This document shows positions 17,885 to 27,621 of a DNA stretch of 64,000 nucleotides, in pieces. The notes below the pieces were generated by a model. The model was not told the origin of the DNA. It saw nothing but the letters and a program-made list of their open reading frames with translations, and made no database searches. The translations under genes and the position numbers were made by a program. The DNA is taken from positions 27,304-91,303 of the forward strand of contig NZ_BCVF01000014.1 of NCBI RefSeq assembly GCF_001591605.1, in the 5' to 3' direction. Within the stretch, counting starts at the first letter, position 1. Every line of letters begins with the position of its first letter. The stretch is from Bacillus badius NBRC 15713 (lineage in GTDB: Bacteria; Bacillota; Bacilli; Bacillales; Domibacillaceae).

Positions 17885-19372
17885 CTATAAATGATCGCGG
17901 CTAAAATCGCACTTCTCCAGCGGCACAACCTTTGTCTTTTTCATCACCTTATAACCAATCCAAAGAATAATGAACACTGGAAGGCTAATATATGAAACCA
18001 GCATACCGTACCAGTTAATTCCTTCCCCTGAGATGACTCCGCTCCCTTGTCCTATAATAACAATAGAGCAAAGAATTAAAGTTAACAGAGGACCGAATGG
18101 ATACCACTTCGCTTTAAACTTCAAGTCATTCAAATCCCTGCCTTGTGCTACATAAGCTTTGCGAAATCTGTAGTGGCAAATAGCAATGCCGACCCATGTC
18201 AGGAAACCGGTTAAGCCTGTCATATTCAACAGCCAAAGATAGACAACCCCATCACCGACAAAGGAAGAAAGGAAAACGATTAACCCAAAAAGAATGTTGG
18301 CATAAAGCGCATAGATCGGCACGCCCTTTGCATTGATTTTGCGCAGAAACTTCGGCGCCTTTCCTGATTGCGCCAGCGCCCACAGCATACGAGTAGAGGC
18401 ATAAGCCGCAGAATTGCCGGCCGATAGTACAGATGTCAAAATAACAGCATTCATCAAGGAAGCCGCAAACGCAAGCCCGGCTTTTTGGAATACTAGTGTA
18501 AAGGGGCTAATTGTAATATTATCCACATCTGATTTCAACAGGCTTGGGTCCGTATAAGGAACAATCAGCCCTATAACGAGGATGGAAAATACATAAAAGA
18601 TAAGCACTCTCCAAAATACGCTGCGAATCGCCCGGGGCACATTTCGTTCGGGGTCTTCGCTTTCACCGGAAGCAATACCGACCATCTCCGTTCCTTGAAA
18701 AGAAAAGCCGGCAATCATAAAAATCCCGACAATGGCTAAAAAACCTCCTTTAAAAGGAGCTTCTCCCGAGGTGAAATTCGCAAAGCCGGCTGTAGAGCTT
18801 GTAAATATCCCGAAGATCATCAGAACGCCAACAATTAAAAAGACTATAATCGTGATCACCTTGATGCCGGCAAACCAGAACTCCGCCTCTCCATATCCTT
18901 TAACAGAAAGTACATTCAACAAGAATATTAAACCGAGGAAAATGCTTCCCCATAACAGGTCTGAAGATCCCGGCAGCCAATATTTCATTACCAATGCACC
19001 AGCAGCCAATTCTGCAGGAATGGTAGTGGCCCAGCTTAACCAGTAATTCCACCCGAGAGTAAATCCGAATGCGGGATCAACGAAGCGGGTGCCGTATGTT
19101 TCAAATGAACCGGAAACCGGCAAATAGGTGGCCATCTCTCCAAGGCTGGTCATTAAAAAATAGACCATGCAGCCAATAGCGAGATAAGCAGCAAGAGCCC
19201 CTCCTGGTCCCGCCTGGCTGATCGTTGCGCCGCTCGCCACGAATAAACCGGTCCCGATCGCTCCTCCGATGGCAATCATCGTTATATGGCGAGAGCGTAA
19301 GCCTCGCTCCAGTTTTGCATCTGAATGTGCTGAAACATTTTCGACAGGTGGCTTGATCTCTAAATTGCTCAT
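17885..19372 (-). CDS. Amino acid permease (LysP-like, APC superfamily)
   Basis: A 495-residue, 12-helix amino acid:proton symporter of the AAT family. The first helix carries IAIGGAIGTGLFVASG, and the following region (VYFLMTSLGEMATYLPVSGSF, TLGWNYWLSW) is closest to lysine permease LysP. The frame is open further upstream, but the ATG at 19372 is chosen because AAGAGGGGAG precedes it and the longer frame would overlap the RocB-like gene. It is the last gene of the sigma-54-type operon, so it may import, or export, a product of the pathway. Its specificity for a cationic or aliphatic amino acid is inferred from similarity only. Confidence 0.88.
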   Translation of the reverse strand: MSNLEIKPPVENVSAHSDAKLERGLRSRHITMIAIGGAIGTGLFVASGATISQAGPGGALAAYLAIGCMVYFLMTSLGEMATYLPVSGSFETYGTRFVDPAFGFTLGWNYWLSWATTIPAELAAGALVMKYWLPGSSDLLWGSIFLGLIFLLNVLSVKGYGEAEFWFAGIKVITIIVFLIVGVLMIFGIFTSSTAGFANFTSGEAPFKGGFLAIVGIFMIAGFSFQGTEMVGIASGESEDPERNVPRAIRSVFWRVLIFYVFSILVIGLIVPYTDPSLLKSDVDNITISPFTLVFQKAGLAFAASLMNAVILTSVLSAGNSAAYASTRMLWALAQSGKAPKFLRKINAKGVPIYALYANILFGLIVFLSSFVGDGVVYLWLLNMTGLTGFLTWVGIAICHYRFRKAYVAQGRDLNDLKFKAKWYPFGPLLTLILCSIVIIGQGSGVISGEGINWYGMLVSYISLPVFIILWIGYKVMKKTKVVPLEKCDFSRDHL

Positions 19373-19464
19373 GAACTCCCCTCTTTTCTTGGAGTATTCC
19401 AACTTAATTAATTTGAATTTTCTGTCAAATAAAAAAATACTGACTGCCAGCTGACAAGCATTTT

Positions 19465-21168
19465 CTAGCTTTTTGCAATGGTTCGTTCCGGCAAAGATGT
19501 ACCGGCTTCCCTTTTGCCCATCCCCAGCAGTCTGCAAATAACTTCATTTGTAATGTTCGGCACCATCTCTGTCGAGTATTTCAGCTCCATCCGCTCGTAT
19601 CTATTATGGGCATCATGGCCGTAGGGACCGATATTGATAGCCGGTACATTAAGCTCCTGAATCGCCTGATAATCCACGTAGTGCTTTGTTCCCCAGCCGG
19701 GATTGTTGACGCTGGCCGCCTTAATCCCTTCTTTATTGTCACTTAAAGCCACGCAACTCATGTCACAAACATACGGAAAGTAATTTTTTGTCACGATAGG
19801 ATGGGGATAATAAGGCTGAACAGATTGAACAGCTTCCTCTAATGCCAGCAGCAGATTTTGTTCATATTCGTTTTTGCCGGTCAACTCTATGCGCGGAGAA
19901 TAAAGAGATGAATAGAATAAAATGATCGCCGGGCTCTTATCATTCATCCAATTCCATTCTTCTTCTACAACCTTTGCTGCAAACATGCGCATATCTAAGG
20001 TGCGATCCAGCAGCAGTTGTTCCTTAAACGTTTTCATGTGCTCAATAAAGGGCTCTCCATGCTGCTGGATCAGCTGCTTCTGCATTTCCTCATAAACAAG
20101 AACTCTCGATTGCCAAGGCAGTTCCTTATAAGGCTGCCCGCTTAATTTGCAATACGTTTGGTGCCGCTCTCTCAATTGAGTTAAAGCCCGGTCAAAAGCA
20201 ATTTCAGCTTGCTTTTTCAATTTCGCCAAGACATCCTTTGGCGACCAGGATTGGATAAAAAAATTAAAATAGACATATGCAGACAAGGCCGTTTGTATGG
20301 TATAGGCAGGCTTCAAGTCCGTCTGCTTGAGGGATACTGGCGGCATAGGCGTCTCTCCTAATGATTGATCGCACAGCTCAGGATTATAGCTAATTTGGCT
20401 TGTTAATTCTGCCGCTATATAGTTAGGGTCTAATCCTTCAAAGCAAGAACCTGCATGAGTCTCAGCCCCTGTAATAAAAAAGGACGGAAGCAATTTTCCA
20501 ACTGTCCCTTTGTAGATGTAGCGATTGGTGTCTCCTTCAAAACGGGGAGCGACAAAATCAGAGTTGATGAGAGCCACATAGTCAAATTGATGCTCCGCTT
20601 TCCATTGTTTTAAATTTTTCAGAGCGGATAACACGCCATGAGAACTGTCTTCCTCATCGCATTCAGCTAATAAAACGAGGTTCCCAGCCAATTCCTCTGG
20701 GTGATCAGAATAATATTTCAATAGATAGAGATGGCTGGCCACACCGCTTTTCATATCTAATACACCCCGGCCGAAGTGCCAATCACTTGAATCTAAATGC
20801 GACTTAACCAGCTCCGGAAGCTCTTCATCCGATAATGCCTCCATAAGCTGATCCGGAAAGCAGGCCTTGTCTTTCAAGTGCCCGTAGTCATCCACGCCGA
20901 CTGTATCGGTATGTCCCATTAAAATGACTGTTTTATTGCTTTTCTCCTTTGTTCCTTTCACAAACGCCAGTATATTGTAGCGCTCGATTTCATCGTTATC
21001 TGTTCGTGACTGAATAAGATAACTCGGATTTTCTTGAAAGTAAGAAAATGAACGGATCAGCTGATACAAGCGATTGGCAATCGTCACTTCGCCTTTTGTA
21101 TTGACAACGCTTTCAATTCTAACGAGTTCATCAGTTAAGTGTAAAACTTCTTGCCGGCAGGATAACAT
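19465..21168 (-). CDS. M20 family metallo-hydrolase, RocB-like
   Basis: A 567-residue protein matching the length and layout of B. subtilis RocB, an M20-family protein in the arginine-degradation regulon whose reaction is not known. Candidate metal-site motifs are LMGHTDTVG, GRGVLDMKSG and AECDEED; a C-terminal NIGPYGHDAHN supplies another His. The start ATG follows AAGGAG. It lies 40 bases downstream of an amino-acid ABC transporter ATPase and probably hydrolyses an imported peptide-like or N-acylated amino acid. The rest of a roc operon (RocD, RocF, RocG) is absent here, so its job may differ from that of RocB. Confidence 0.83.
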   Translation of the reverse strand: MLSCRQEVLHLTDELVRIESVVNTKGEVTIANRLYQLIRSFSYFQENPSYLIQSRTDNDEIERYNILAFVKGTKEKSNKTVILMGHTDTVGVDDYGHLKDKACFPDQLMEALSDEELPELVKSHLDSSDWHFGRGVLDMKSGVASHLYLLKYYSDHPEELAGNLVLLAECDEEDSSHGVLSALKNLKQWKAEHQFDYVALINSDFVAPRFEGDTNRYIYKGTVGKLLPSFFITGAETHAGSCFEGLDPNYIAAELTSQISYNPELCDQSLGETPMPPVSLKQTDLKPAYTIQTALSAYVYFNFFIQSWSPKDVLAKLKKQAEIAFDRALTQLRERHQTYCKLSGQPYKELPWQSRVLVYEEMQKQLIQQHGEPFIEHMKTFKEQLLLDRTLDMRMFAAKVVEEEWNWMNDKSPAIILFYSSLYSPRIELTGKNEYEQNLLLALEEAVQSVQPYYPHPIVTKNYFPYVCDMSCVALSDNKEGIKAASVNNPGWGTKHYVDYQAIQELNVPAINIGPYGHDAHNRYERMELKYSTEMVPNITNEVICRLLGMGKREAGTSLPERTIAKS

Positions 21169-21208
21169 TGTTCACACGCTCCTTCTCTACCATTTAAATC
21201 GTCTCAAC

Positions 21209-21931
21209 TTATAATACCTGCTGCAAAAAGCGGCGGGTTCTTTCTTCCTTAGGATGAGTAAAGAATTCAGTCGGATGGCCTTCTTCAATAATTTTTCCGT
21301 CAGCCAGCATGATCACACGGTCAGCCACTTCACGGGCAAATCCCATTTCATGCGTGACGATGACCATGGTCATTCCTTCTCTTGCCAGGCCTTTCATCGT
21401 TTCAAGGACCTCGCCGACAAGCTCCGGGTCCAGGGCGGATGTCGGCTCATCAAATAGCATGACAGCCGGCTCCATCGCCAATGCACGGGCGATCGCTACC
21501 CTTTGTTTTTGTCCGCCTGATAATTGTTCCGGATAATCATGCGCTTTATCGACTAATCCTACTTTTTGCAAAATCCCCATTGCTTGATCAATAGCCTCTT
21601 GCTTCCTTTTCTTTTTAATATGAACAGGTGCCTCAATGACGTTAGCCAGCACCGTCATGTGGGGAAACAAGTTAAAGTGCTGAAACACCATTCCCATGTC
21701 TTCGCGTACCTTGTTGAGATTGGTTCGGTTCACATCAATGGCTTGTCCTTTTATTTCGATCTCTCCGCTATCCTTTAACTCAAGGAAATTAAGGCATCTC
21801 AATAAAGTGCTTTTTCCAGAGCCACTTGCCCCGATTAAAACGACCACTTCTGATTGATCGATTTCAATAGAAATATTCTTCAGCACCTGCAAGCCATTAA
21901 ACGCTTTGGATAACTGTTTTACCTTGATCAA
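21209..21931 (-). CDS. Polar amino acid ABC transporter, ATP-binding protein
   Basis: A 240-residue ATPase of the GlnQ/ArtM type: Walker [10 protein letters not shown] at 34-42, signature LSGGQKQR, Walker [14 protein letters not shown] and the switch histidine in IVTHEMGFA. The TTG at 21931 has GGAGG at 8 bases and lies inside the end of the permease gene (35-base overlap), so the two are coupled. With the permease and the binding protein it forms a complete importer. Confidence 0.95.
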   Translation of the reverse strand: MIKVKQLSKAFNGLQVLKNISIEIDQSEVVVLIGASGSGKSTLLRCLNFLELKDSGEIEIKGQAIDVNRTNLNKVREDMGMVFQHFNLFPHMTVLANVIEAPVHIKKKRKQEAIDQAMGILQKVGLVDKAHDYPEQLSGGQKQRVAIARALAMEPAVMLFDEPTSALDPELVGEVLETMKGLAREGMTMVIVTHEMGFAREVADRVIMLADGKIIEEGHPTEFFTHPKEERTRRFLQQVL

Positions 21932-22619
21932 ACGGTTTTCCTCCCTTGCGCCTGCTTCTCTTGCTTGTATCTAATCTTCCTTCAATTTTGTTGAAAATGA
22001 CGGTAAAGATAAGCACAAGAATCAGATAATAGATTCCGACCACAAAATAAGTTTCAAATGGCATATAGTTTTCAGCCTGCGCAGAGAGCGCTCGGTTGAA
22101 CAATTCCGTCACAGCGATGTAGGCAACGAGGGAAGAATCCTTTAAGCCGATAATGAACTGGTTGCCTAATGCAGGAATGGCTCTTTTAAAGGCTTGAGGC
22201 AAAATGATTCTTCTCATAGAAAGAGTGTAGGGCATTCCTAAGGAACGGGCCGCCTCCATTTGTCCGCGGTCAATGGATTGGATAGCGCCGCGGAAAATTT
22301 CCGCGATATAAGCGCCAGAATGGATTCCTAGAGCGATGGCTCCCGCAGTAAAATCTGTTAATACAAAAACACTGGATATGCCATAGTACAAAAACATAAG
22401 CTGTACAATTAACGGCATGCCCCTTACTAAGAAGACATAGATATCAGCCAGCTTTTCAAGAATGAACACGTTGGACACCTTGAAGAAAGCAAAGACCAAG
22501 CCGATAGCCATCGCAATGAGCAAAGAGACAGCGGTGAGTTGCACAGTGATCACCGTAGCTTTTAAAAATTCAAGTCCGTGTGTTTGAAAAATAGACATCA
22601 TGCTTGTGATGGCATTCAA
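21897..22619 (-). CDS. Polar amino acid ABC transporter, permease
   Basis: A 240-residue inner-membrane permease of the HisM/GlnP family with five or so helices and the conserved EAA loop ([20 protein letters not shown]). It starts at TTG 22619, with GGGATGGGG upstream. It presumably works as a homodimer because only one permease gene is present. Substrate specificity cannot be read from the sequence. Confidence 0.93.
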   Translation of the reverse strand: MNAITSMMSIFQTHGLEFLKATVITVQLTAVSLLIAMAIGLVFAFFKVSNVFILEKLADIYVFLVRGMPLIVQLMFLYYGISSVFVLTDFTAGAIALGIHSGAYIAEIFRGAIQSIDRGQMEAARSLGMPYTLSMRRIILPQAFKRAIPALGNQFIIGLKDSSLVAYIAVTELFNRALSAQAENYMPFETYFVVGIYYLILVLIFTVIFNKIEGRLDTSKRSRRKGGKPFDQGKTVIQSV

Positions 22620-22670
22620 GGTTACCCCATCCCTTCATTTAAGCTCACTCTCATCAACTATCTCCGCTGT

Positions 22671-23477
22671 TTACTTTTCCAAAAGGTTGACCCCAAACCA
22701 CTTTTCACTGATTGTTTTATAGGTGCCGTCTTCAACCATAGAGGCGATGGCTCGGTTAATCTCAGCTAAAAGAATGGGATTGTCCTTATTTACAGCAACA
22801 GCAATGTTTTCTTGTTTCAGCACCTTATCTACCGGTTTGATCTTTAAGCCGGCTTCTTTCATCGCATGAATGCCTACAATCTTATCCGTAATCACCGCAT
22901 CGACGCGTCCAGGTTCAAGGTCCTGCAAAGCGTATACATCACTTGGATAACTCTTGATATTTTTCGTATATTGCTCCGCATCTTGCTGATATGTGCTCGA
23001 TTGCACAACTCCTATCTTCCGGTCTGTCAAGTCCGCTTTTTTCCCCAAGGATTGGTTTGATTCAGAGACAAAGATCTGCGCGCCGGAAATATAATAAGGG
23101 TCTGAAAAGTCCACCTGCTTTGCCCGTTCTTCCGTAGCGGTCATGCTGCCGATGATAGCGTCATACTTATTTCCTTTTAAGCCCTGCAAGATGGTTTCCC
23201 ACGGGTTCGTCACCGGATTGGCTTCTAGTCCTATGCGTTTGGCGATCTCCTTTCCGATTTCAACATCAAAGCCTACCAGCTTGTCATTTTCTTTATAATT
23301 TAATGGCTTTAATAACCCGCTCATAGCAAACGTCAGCTTTCCTTCTTTCACCAGCTTGATCTCTTTTTCGTTTTCTGTTGCTTTTCCGGATATTTGATCC
23401 TCTTTCAATCCGCAGCCGCCTACTACTAAAAGAAGAAATGTGCCTACAAGTAAAGCAAAGGACCATATTTTTCTCAT
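22671..23477 (-). CDS. Polar amino acid ABC transporter, substrate-binding lipoprotein
   Basis: A 268-residue extracellular binding protein (SBP_bac_3 family). The ATG at 23477 is preferred over the GTG three codons earlier, since the AAGAGGTG ribosome-binding site overlaps that GTG. The signal peptide ends in the lipobox VVGGC, so it is anchored as a lipoprotein. Family segments include FDVEIGKEIAKRIGLE, WETILQGL, DAIIGSMTATEERAKQVDFS and VNKDNPILLAEINRAI. It should capture the compound degraded by the operon. Confidence 0.93.
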   Translation of the reverse strand: MRKIWSFALLVGTFLLLVVGGCGLKEDQISGKATENEKEIKLVKEGKLTFAMSGLLKPLNYKENDKLVGFDVEIGKEIAKRIGLEANPVTNPWETILQGLKGNKYDAIIGSMTATEERAKQVDFSDPYYISGAQIFVSESNQSLGKKADLTDRKIGVVQSSTYQQDAEQYTKNIKSYPSDVYALQDLEPGRVDAVITDKIVGIHAMKEAGLKIKPVDKVLKQENIAVAVNKDNPILLAEINRAIASMVEDGTYKTISEKWFGVNLLEK

Positions 23478-23582
23478 TATCTGCACCTCTTATCAATAGG
23501 ATTGAATGAACTTTACCGTTACTTTACTTAAAAAAACAGTAGATAAGAAGGCAATCAAGCTTGCACTTGATTGCCTGTTCAG

Positions 23583-25154
23583 TTAAATACGCTCTGGCTG
23601 TTTCGTCTTCTTTTGGTAGGCTCTCCATGTAATGCACCATTTTTCGGGATGATCAAGAAAATCCTGTTCATCTAATTTGTGAATCGTACTGTTGTAAGGC
23701 GCATCTTGAACAATCTCCGGATTTTCATAGGCCTCTTCCGAAATCTGCTCAAGCGCCGCAATATACTCATCCAAATCCGCTTTTGAATAGCTTTCAGTCG
23801 GCTCAAGCGTAAATGGCTGCGGCACGATATACGGGTGGTGACTCGTCCAATAATGAAGGCCGAAGTCTGTCATGCGTCTTTGCACATCTTCTGTCGTTAC
23901 TCCGGTTTCTTGCGCCATTTGCTCCCAGCTGTAACGAACCTGTTCAAGCCGCTGGCCCTTCACATAAGGAGCGCTTGCGCCGCGAATCTTCTGTATTTTG
24001 GAATACAGATAATTATTATTGAGGACCGCTGTTTGTGCTACTTCCTTTAAACCGTCCGGCCCTAATGCACGAATCCAGGCATACGACCTCAAAACAGTTT
24101 GGGCGACTCCATGGAAAGCACGAACTTTGCCGATCGACTGCGGAAGGTCTTCATTTAAGTAATACTTCTCGCCGTCAAACTCGACAATCGGGGCAGGCAA
24201 GAACTCTTTTAATTCTTCAACAACGCCAAGTGCGCCTGTCGCCGGTCCTCCGCACATATGCGGAGCGGCAAATGTTTTATGGAGATTAAAGAAACACATG
24301 TCAAAGCCCGCTTCTCTTGCACGGGTGATTCCCAAAAGGCCATTGGCGTTCGCTTGATCGTAATAGCATAAGCCTCCCGCTTGATGAACAATATCAGTAA
24401 ATTCTTTGATTCTCGGATTATAGATACCTGTATCCTCTGGATTTGCTACGACAAAGCCGGCTGTCCGTTCAGACACCGCCGCTTTTAATTTCTCGATGTC
24501 AGGGAACCCCTCTTCATCAGGATGCAGTGTAATTACTTTAAATCCTTTCACTGCGGCAGTGGCCGCTTGAGAAGGATGAGAAAAGATCGTTGTGATGATT
24601 TCATTTCTTTGTTCTGCTTCTCCGCGGGATTCATGATATTTTCTGGCAATGGAGGCCATGGCAAATAATGCCTGAGTGCCGCCGCTCGGCTGGAAAGAAA
24701 AGTGATCCATCCCGGAAATTTCACGCATACACACATCCAGGTTATAAATAATTTCAAGCATGCCCTGAACAGTGCTCTCATCTTGAAGAGGGTGTAATTC
24801 CATTATTTTCGGGTTGCGGACCAGCAGCTCATTGATTTTGGGAATGTACTTCATTGTACATGTTCCCTGGCCAATCTCGACATTGAAATCCGATCCCAGC
24901 GTTTCTTGAGAAAGGCGAACATAATGTCTAAGTACCCGGGCTTGGCCGATTTCTGGAAGATTCGGCTTTTCCTTTCTCAACATGCCCTCAGGAATAGCGG
25001 AAACCCCATTGCCTACCTCAGCCGCCACCGCTTGATCGGAAAGCGGAATATCAACTCCTCTTTCTCCTTTTTGATGCAATTCAAAGATAATTGGCTCGTT
25101 CCACTTTGCCTGATGAAAATCTCTTACTTTGTTTTTTCTCTGGATTCTTTCCAT
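23583..25154 (-). CDS. Divergent glycine dehydrogenase (decarboxylating) subunit 2, GcvPB-like
   Basis: A 523-residue PLP enzyme related to subunit 2 of the glycine-cleavage P-protein. The PLP lysine is K293 in LHKTF, and CTMKYIPKINE and HPLQDESTVQG are conserved. Yet segments that are nearly invariant in true GcvPB differ: the SAHGTNPAS loop is FSHPSQAATA at 191-200, and the GPHGGGGPG loop is APHMCGGPA. The N-terminus is also longer. Together with the operon context this suggests a paralogue acting on another amino acid. The ATG follows a GGAGAG site 30 bases after the subunit 1 gene. Confidence 0.85.
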   Translation of the reverse strand: MERIQRKNKVRDFHQAKWNEPIIFELHQKGERGVDIPLSDQAVAAEVGNGVSAIPEGMLRKEKPNLPEIGQARVLRHYVRLSQETLGSDFNVEIGQGTCTMKYIPKINELLVRNPKIMELHPLQDESTVQGMLEIIYNLDVCMREISGMDHFSFQPSGGTQALFAMASIARKYHESRGEAEQRNEIITTIFSHPSQAATAAVKGFKVITLHPDEEGFPDIEKLKAAVSERTAGFVVANPEDTGIYNPRIKEFTDIVHQAGGLCYYDQANANGLLGITRAREAGFDMCFFNLHKTFAAPHMCGGPATGALGVVEELKEFLPAPIVEFDGEKYYLNEDLPQSIGKVRAFHGVAQTVLRSYAWIRALGPDGLKEVAQTAVLNNNYLYSKIQKIRGASAPYVKGQRLEQVRYSWEQMAQETGVTTEDVQRRMTDFGLHYWTSHHPYIVPQPFTLEPTESYSKADLDEYIAALEQISEEAYENPEIVQDAPYNSTIHKLDEQDFLDHPEKWCITWRAYQKKTKQPERI

Positions 25155-25183
25155 TTGCCAGCTCTCCTTTCCCCGTACGGGAT

Positions 25184-26572
25184 TTAGTTCGTCACTATTT
25201 CTTGTAAGGATGTAATTAAATGGTCAATATCATCCTTCGTATGAACTTCTGTTACACAGTACAAAGCGGATTGCCCGTATTCCGGAAACTCTTTCGATAA
25301 GTCCTTTCCTCCGAAAATCTTTTGATCTAATAATTTTTTATTAATGGTTTCCACTGAAAGCCCTGTATCATTAAAATCAATAATAAATTCTTTAAAGAAA
25401 GGGGAAGTCAACCGCGAGCCTTTCACACCCGGAAGTTTATTCAGCTGCTTAACCGCATATTGGCTATTTTGCATAATGGCTTGCCCTAACTCATACATTC
25501 CATTCGGTCCTAACAAGGATAGATACACACCGGCCGTGATCCCCCACAATGCCGTTTGCGTCCCGACCGATTCTTTCCCTTTCTCCCGTAAAGCAAAAGA
25601 AGTTCGATCATAGGCCACATCGCCAAACCCGTATTCGCCTTCCTTCACAGTCGGCACAATGCCAAACAACCGGGAAGGGTATTCGTTGATAAATTTCTCT
25701 TCATCCCTTGTGGCGATAAACCCCGCTTGTCCGCCGCTGTAATTCATATGCATACCCAGCGGCTGCAAGTCACCGCAAACAATATCGGCACCATACTGGC
25801 TTGGCGGTGCGAGCACGCCTAAAGAAATAGGGTCTACACCAACAACAAGCAATGCTTCATTCTCCCGGGCCACCTCCGAAATTTCCGCTCCTTGGGATTC
25901 AATAAAGCCGAGATAAGAAGGATTTTCAAAGTAAATAGCCGCCGTTTCATCAGAGATTTTTGCTTTTAAATCCTTCATATCTAGCAAACCTGTGTCCTTC
26001 TCAAAGTCTACAAAGTCAAAATCAAGCTCTGGTGATCCGTAATTCACGATAATCTTCATTCTTTCCGGCGCCACTGTGCTCGCTAACAGGATTTTCTTTC
26101 TTCCTGTGAGGCGGGCTGCCATTCTTAGAGAGGTGGCTGCTGCCTGCCCCCAATCAAATGTCGGTACGTTGACTACGTCCATATCGACGAGCTCTGCCAA
26201 TAAACTTTGATACTCAAATAAGGCCTGATAGCGGCCGTGGTCCTCGTAAGGCTCTCCGGCATAGGCTGTGAGAAATTCGGATCTTTGATTTACTTCATCG
26301 CACACAGCCGGCACAAAGTGCTGCCAGCAGCCGGCTCCCAAGAAGTTGATATATTCATCAGCACTGACATTTTTGTTCAGCAGTCCTTCTATATGACGTC
26401 GCAGTTCATATTCTGTTAAGGCTTTAGGGATATTCATTTCATTCTTAAGATGAAGCTCTTCAGGAATACATGAGTAGAGCTCCATAACAGAAGGGACGCC
26501 AATCTCCTTTAACATGTCTTCTTTAACCTCGGGCACCATATTCGGTATGTAAGGATGCACCTTATTTTTCAT
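25184..26572 (-). CDS. Divergent glycine dehydrogenase subunit 1, GcvPA-like
   Basis: A 462-residue partner of the subunit 2-like protein. It keeps the general GcvPA plan (FLGAGCWQHFVPAV, SEFLTAYAGEP, ADIVCGDLQPLG), but the usual PYGGPHCGFFA loop reads MNYSGGQAGFIA and the DGGTALAEA segment reads DWGQAAATSL. No GcvT or GcvH gene accompanies it. The ATG at 26572 follows AGGAGGTATTAC. It most likely forms an A2B2 decarboxylase with the downstream gene. Whether it accepts glycine is doubtful. Confidence 0.83.
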   Translation of the reverse strand: MKNKVHPYIPNMVPEVKEDMLKEIGVPSVMELYSCIPEELHLKNEMNIPKALTEYELRRHIEGLLNKNVSADEYINFLGAGCWQHFVPAVCDEVNQRSEFLTAYAGEPYEDHGRYQALFEYQSLLAELVDMDVVNVPTFDWGQAAATSLRMAARLTGRKKILLASTVAPERMKIIVNYGSPELDFDFVDFEKDTGLLDMKDLKAKISDETAAIYFENPSYLGFIESQGAEISEVARENEALLVVGVDPISLGVLAPPSQYGADIVCGDLQPLGMHMNYSGGQAGFIATRDEEKFINEYPSRLFGIVPTVKEGEYGFGDVAYDRTSFALREKGKESVGTQTALWGITAGVYLSLLGPNGMYELGQAIMQNSQYAVKQLNKLPGVKGSRLTSPFFKEFIIDFNDTGLSVETINKKLLDQKIFGGKDLSKEFPEYGQSALYCVTEVHTKDDIDHLITSLQEIVTN

Positions 26573-26601
26573 AGTAATACCTCCTAAAAAGATTTTTGTC
26601 G

Positions 26602-27381
26602 TTACGCTAAACCGCCTCCATCAACGACTAGCTCTGTCCCGGTGATCCAAGCAGACAGATCGCTGGCCAAAAACAACACGCCTTTAGCGATATCACGGGG
26701 GGTGCCGATTCTGGCTAGCGGACGGTCAGTGGCTGATCCTTTAAGAAAGTCCCCTTCATCCACTTGCAGCTGCTTTGCCTCATCCCGCAACAACGGTGTA
26801 TCCGTGTCGCCTGGACATAGGCAATTTACACGGACATTTTCAGGACCATGATCAATGGCCATTGCCCTGGTTAAATTGACAACACCCGCTTTGGCTGCAC
26901 AATAGGCAGCTGCTTTATCCCCTCCCTTCAACCCCCAGCCGGAACCAGTATTAATGATGCTTCCGCCGCGATCCTTGTCCATAAGAGGGATCAAATGCTT
27001 GGAGAGAAGATAGACGCCCTTCAAAGAAACATCGATCACCGCATCCCATTCTTCTTCCTCTAAGTCGACAACTGTTTTTCTTCTGATGATCCCTGCATTA
27101 TTAAAGAGCACATCGACGTGCTGATAGGTCTCTTTAATATAGTGAGCCACCTCCTCGCAATCCGATTTGCTTGTGACATTGCACCTTCTAAACTCTGCCT
27201 GAAACCCTCGCTCACGAATCTCTTGCACAGCTTGATTTCCTTTTTGTTCATCGATATCCAGAAGAAGCACGCTAGCTCCGACTTCCGCAAGCAGTTCTGC
27301 AGCTGCATATCCAATCCCTGATGCAGCTCCCGTCACAACTGCCACTTTATTCCTTAATTGAAAATAGTCTTTTTCCAACAC
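26602..27381 (-). CDS. Short-chain dehydrogenase/reductase (SDR)
   Basis: A 259-residue classical SDR. The NAD(P)-binding TGAASGIG is at 17-24, NNAG follows in the centre, and the catalytic set is Ser in NTGSGWG plus YCAAK. An acidic residue after beta-2 (LLLDIDEQ) points to NAD+ preference. It is the first gene of the sigma-54-type operon. The ribosome-binding site AAAGGAGG fits either the GTG at 27381 or the TTG at 27378. It probably oxidises a hydroxyl group in the catabolic pathway. Confidence 0.9.
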   Translation of the reverse strand: MLEKDYFQLRNKVAVVTGAASGIGYAAAELLAEVGASVLLLDIDEQKGNQAVQEIRERGFQAEFRRCNVTSKSDCEEVAHYIKETYQHVDVLFNNAGIIRRKTVVDLEEEEWDAVIDVSLKGVYLLSKHLIPLMDKDRGGSIINTGSGWGLKGGDKAAAYCAAKAGVVNLTRAMAIDHGPENVRVNCLCPGDTDTPLLRDEAKQLQVDEGDFLKGSATDRPLARIGTPRDIAKGVLFLASDLSAWITGTELVVDGGGLA

Positions 27382-27411
27382 ATGACCTCCTTTATTGTTT
27401 TGCTAACTATA

Positions 27412-27431
27412 TTGCAATAAGCGTGCCAAAT
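27412..27431 (-). promoter_or_regulatory. Sigma-54 (-24/-12) promoter of the catabolic operon
   Basis: On the minus strand the sequence reads TTTGGCACGCTTATTGCAAT, an almost perfect match to the TGGCAC-N5-TTGC consensus. It lies 31 bases upstream of the SDR start and opposite a gene for a sigma-54 activator. Confidence 0.9.
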
Positions 27432-27621
27432 TGAGGAGACAGCAAAAATGATAGTTTTTAGCTTTTTCTCTAGTTTGGTCTTTGACAGAAATGACAATAC
27501 TTATTTGTTCATTGACAATTTTGAATTTTCGAAATTATAATCAGAAAAAGCATTCTTGGCTAAAGTGATTCACTAAAAATGATTGAAGAATCAGGCGGAT
27601 TTAAAATAAGGGGGGGTTTTG

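Noticed and set aside
19373..19537. N-terminal extension of the LysP-like permease
   Set aside because: It would overlap the RocB-like gene, and the internal ATG has a good ribosome-binding site.
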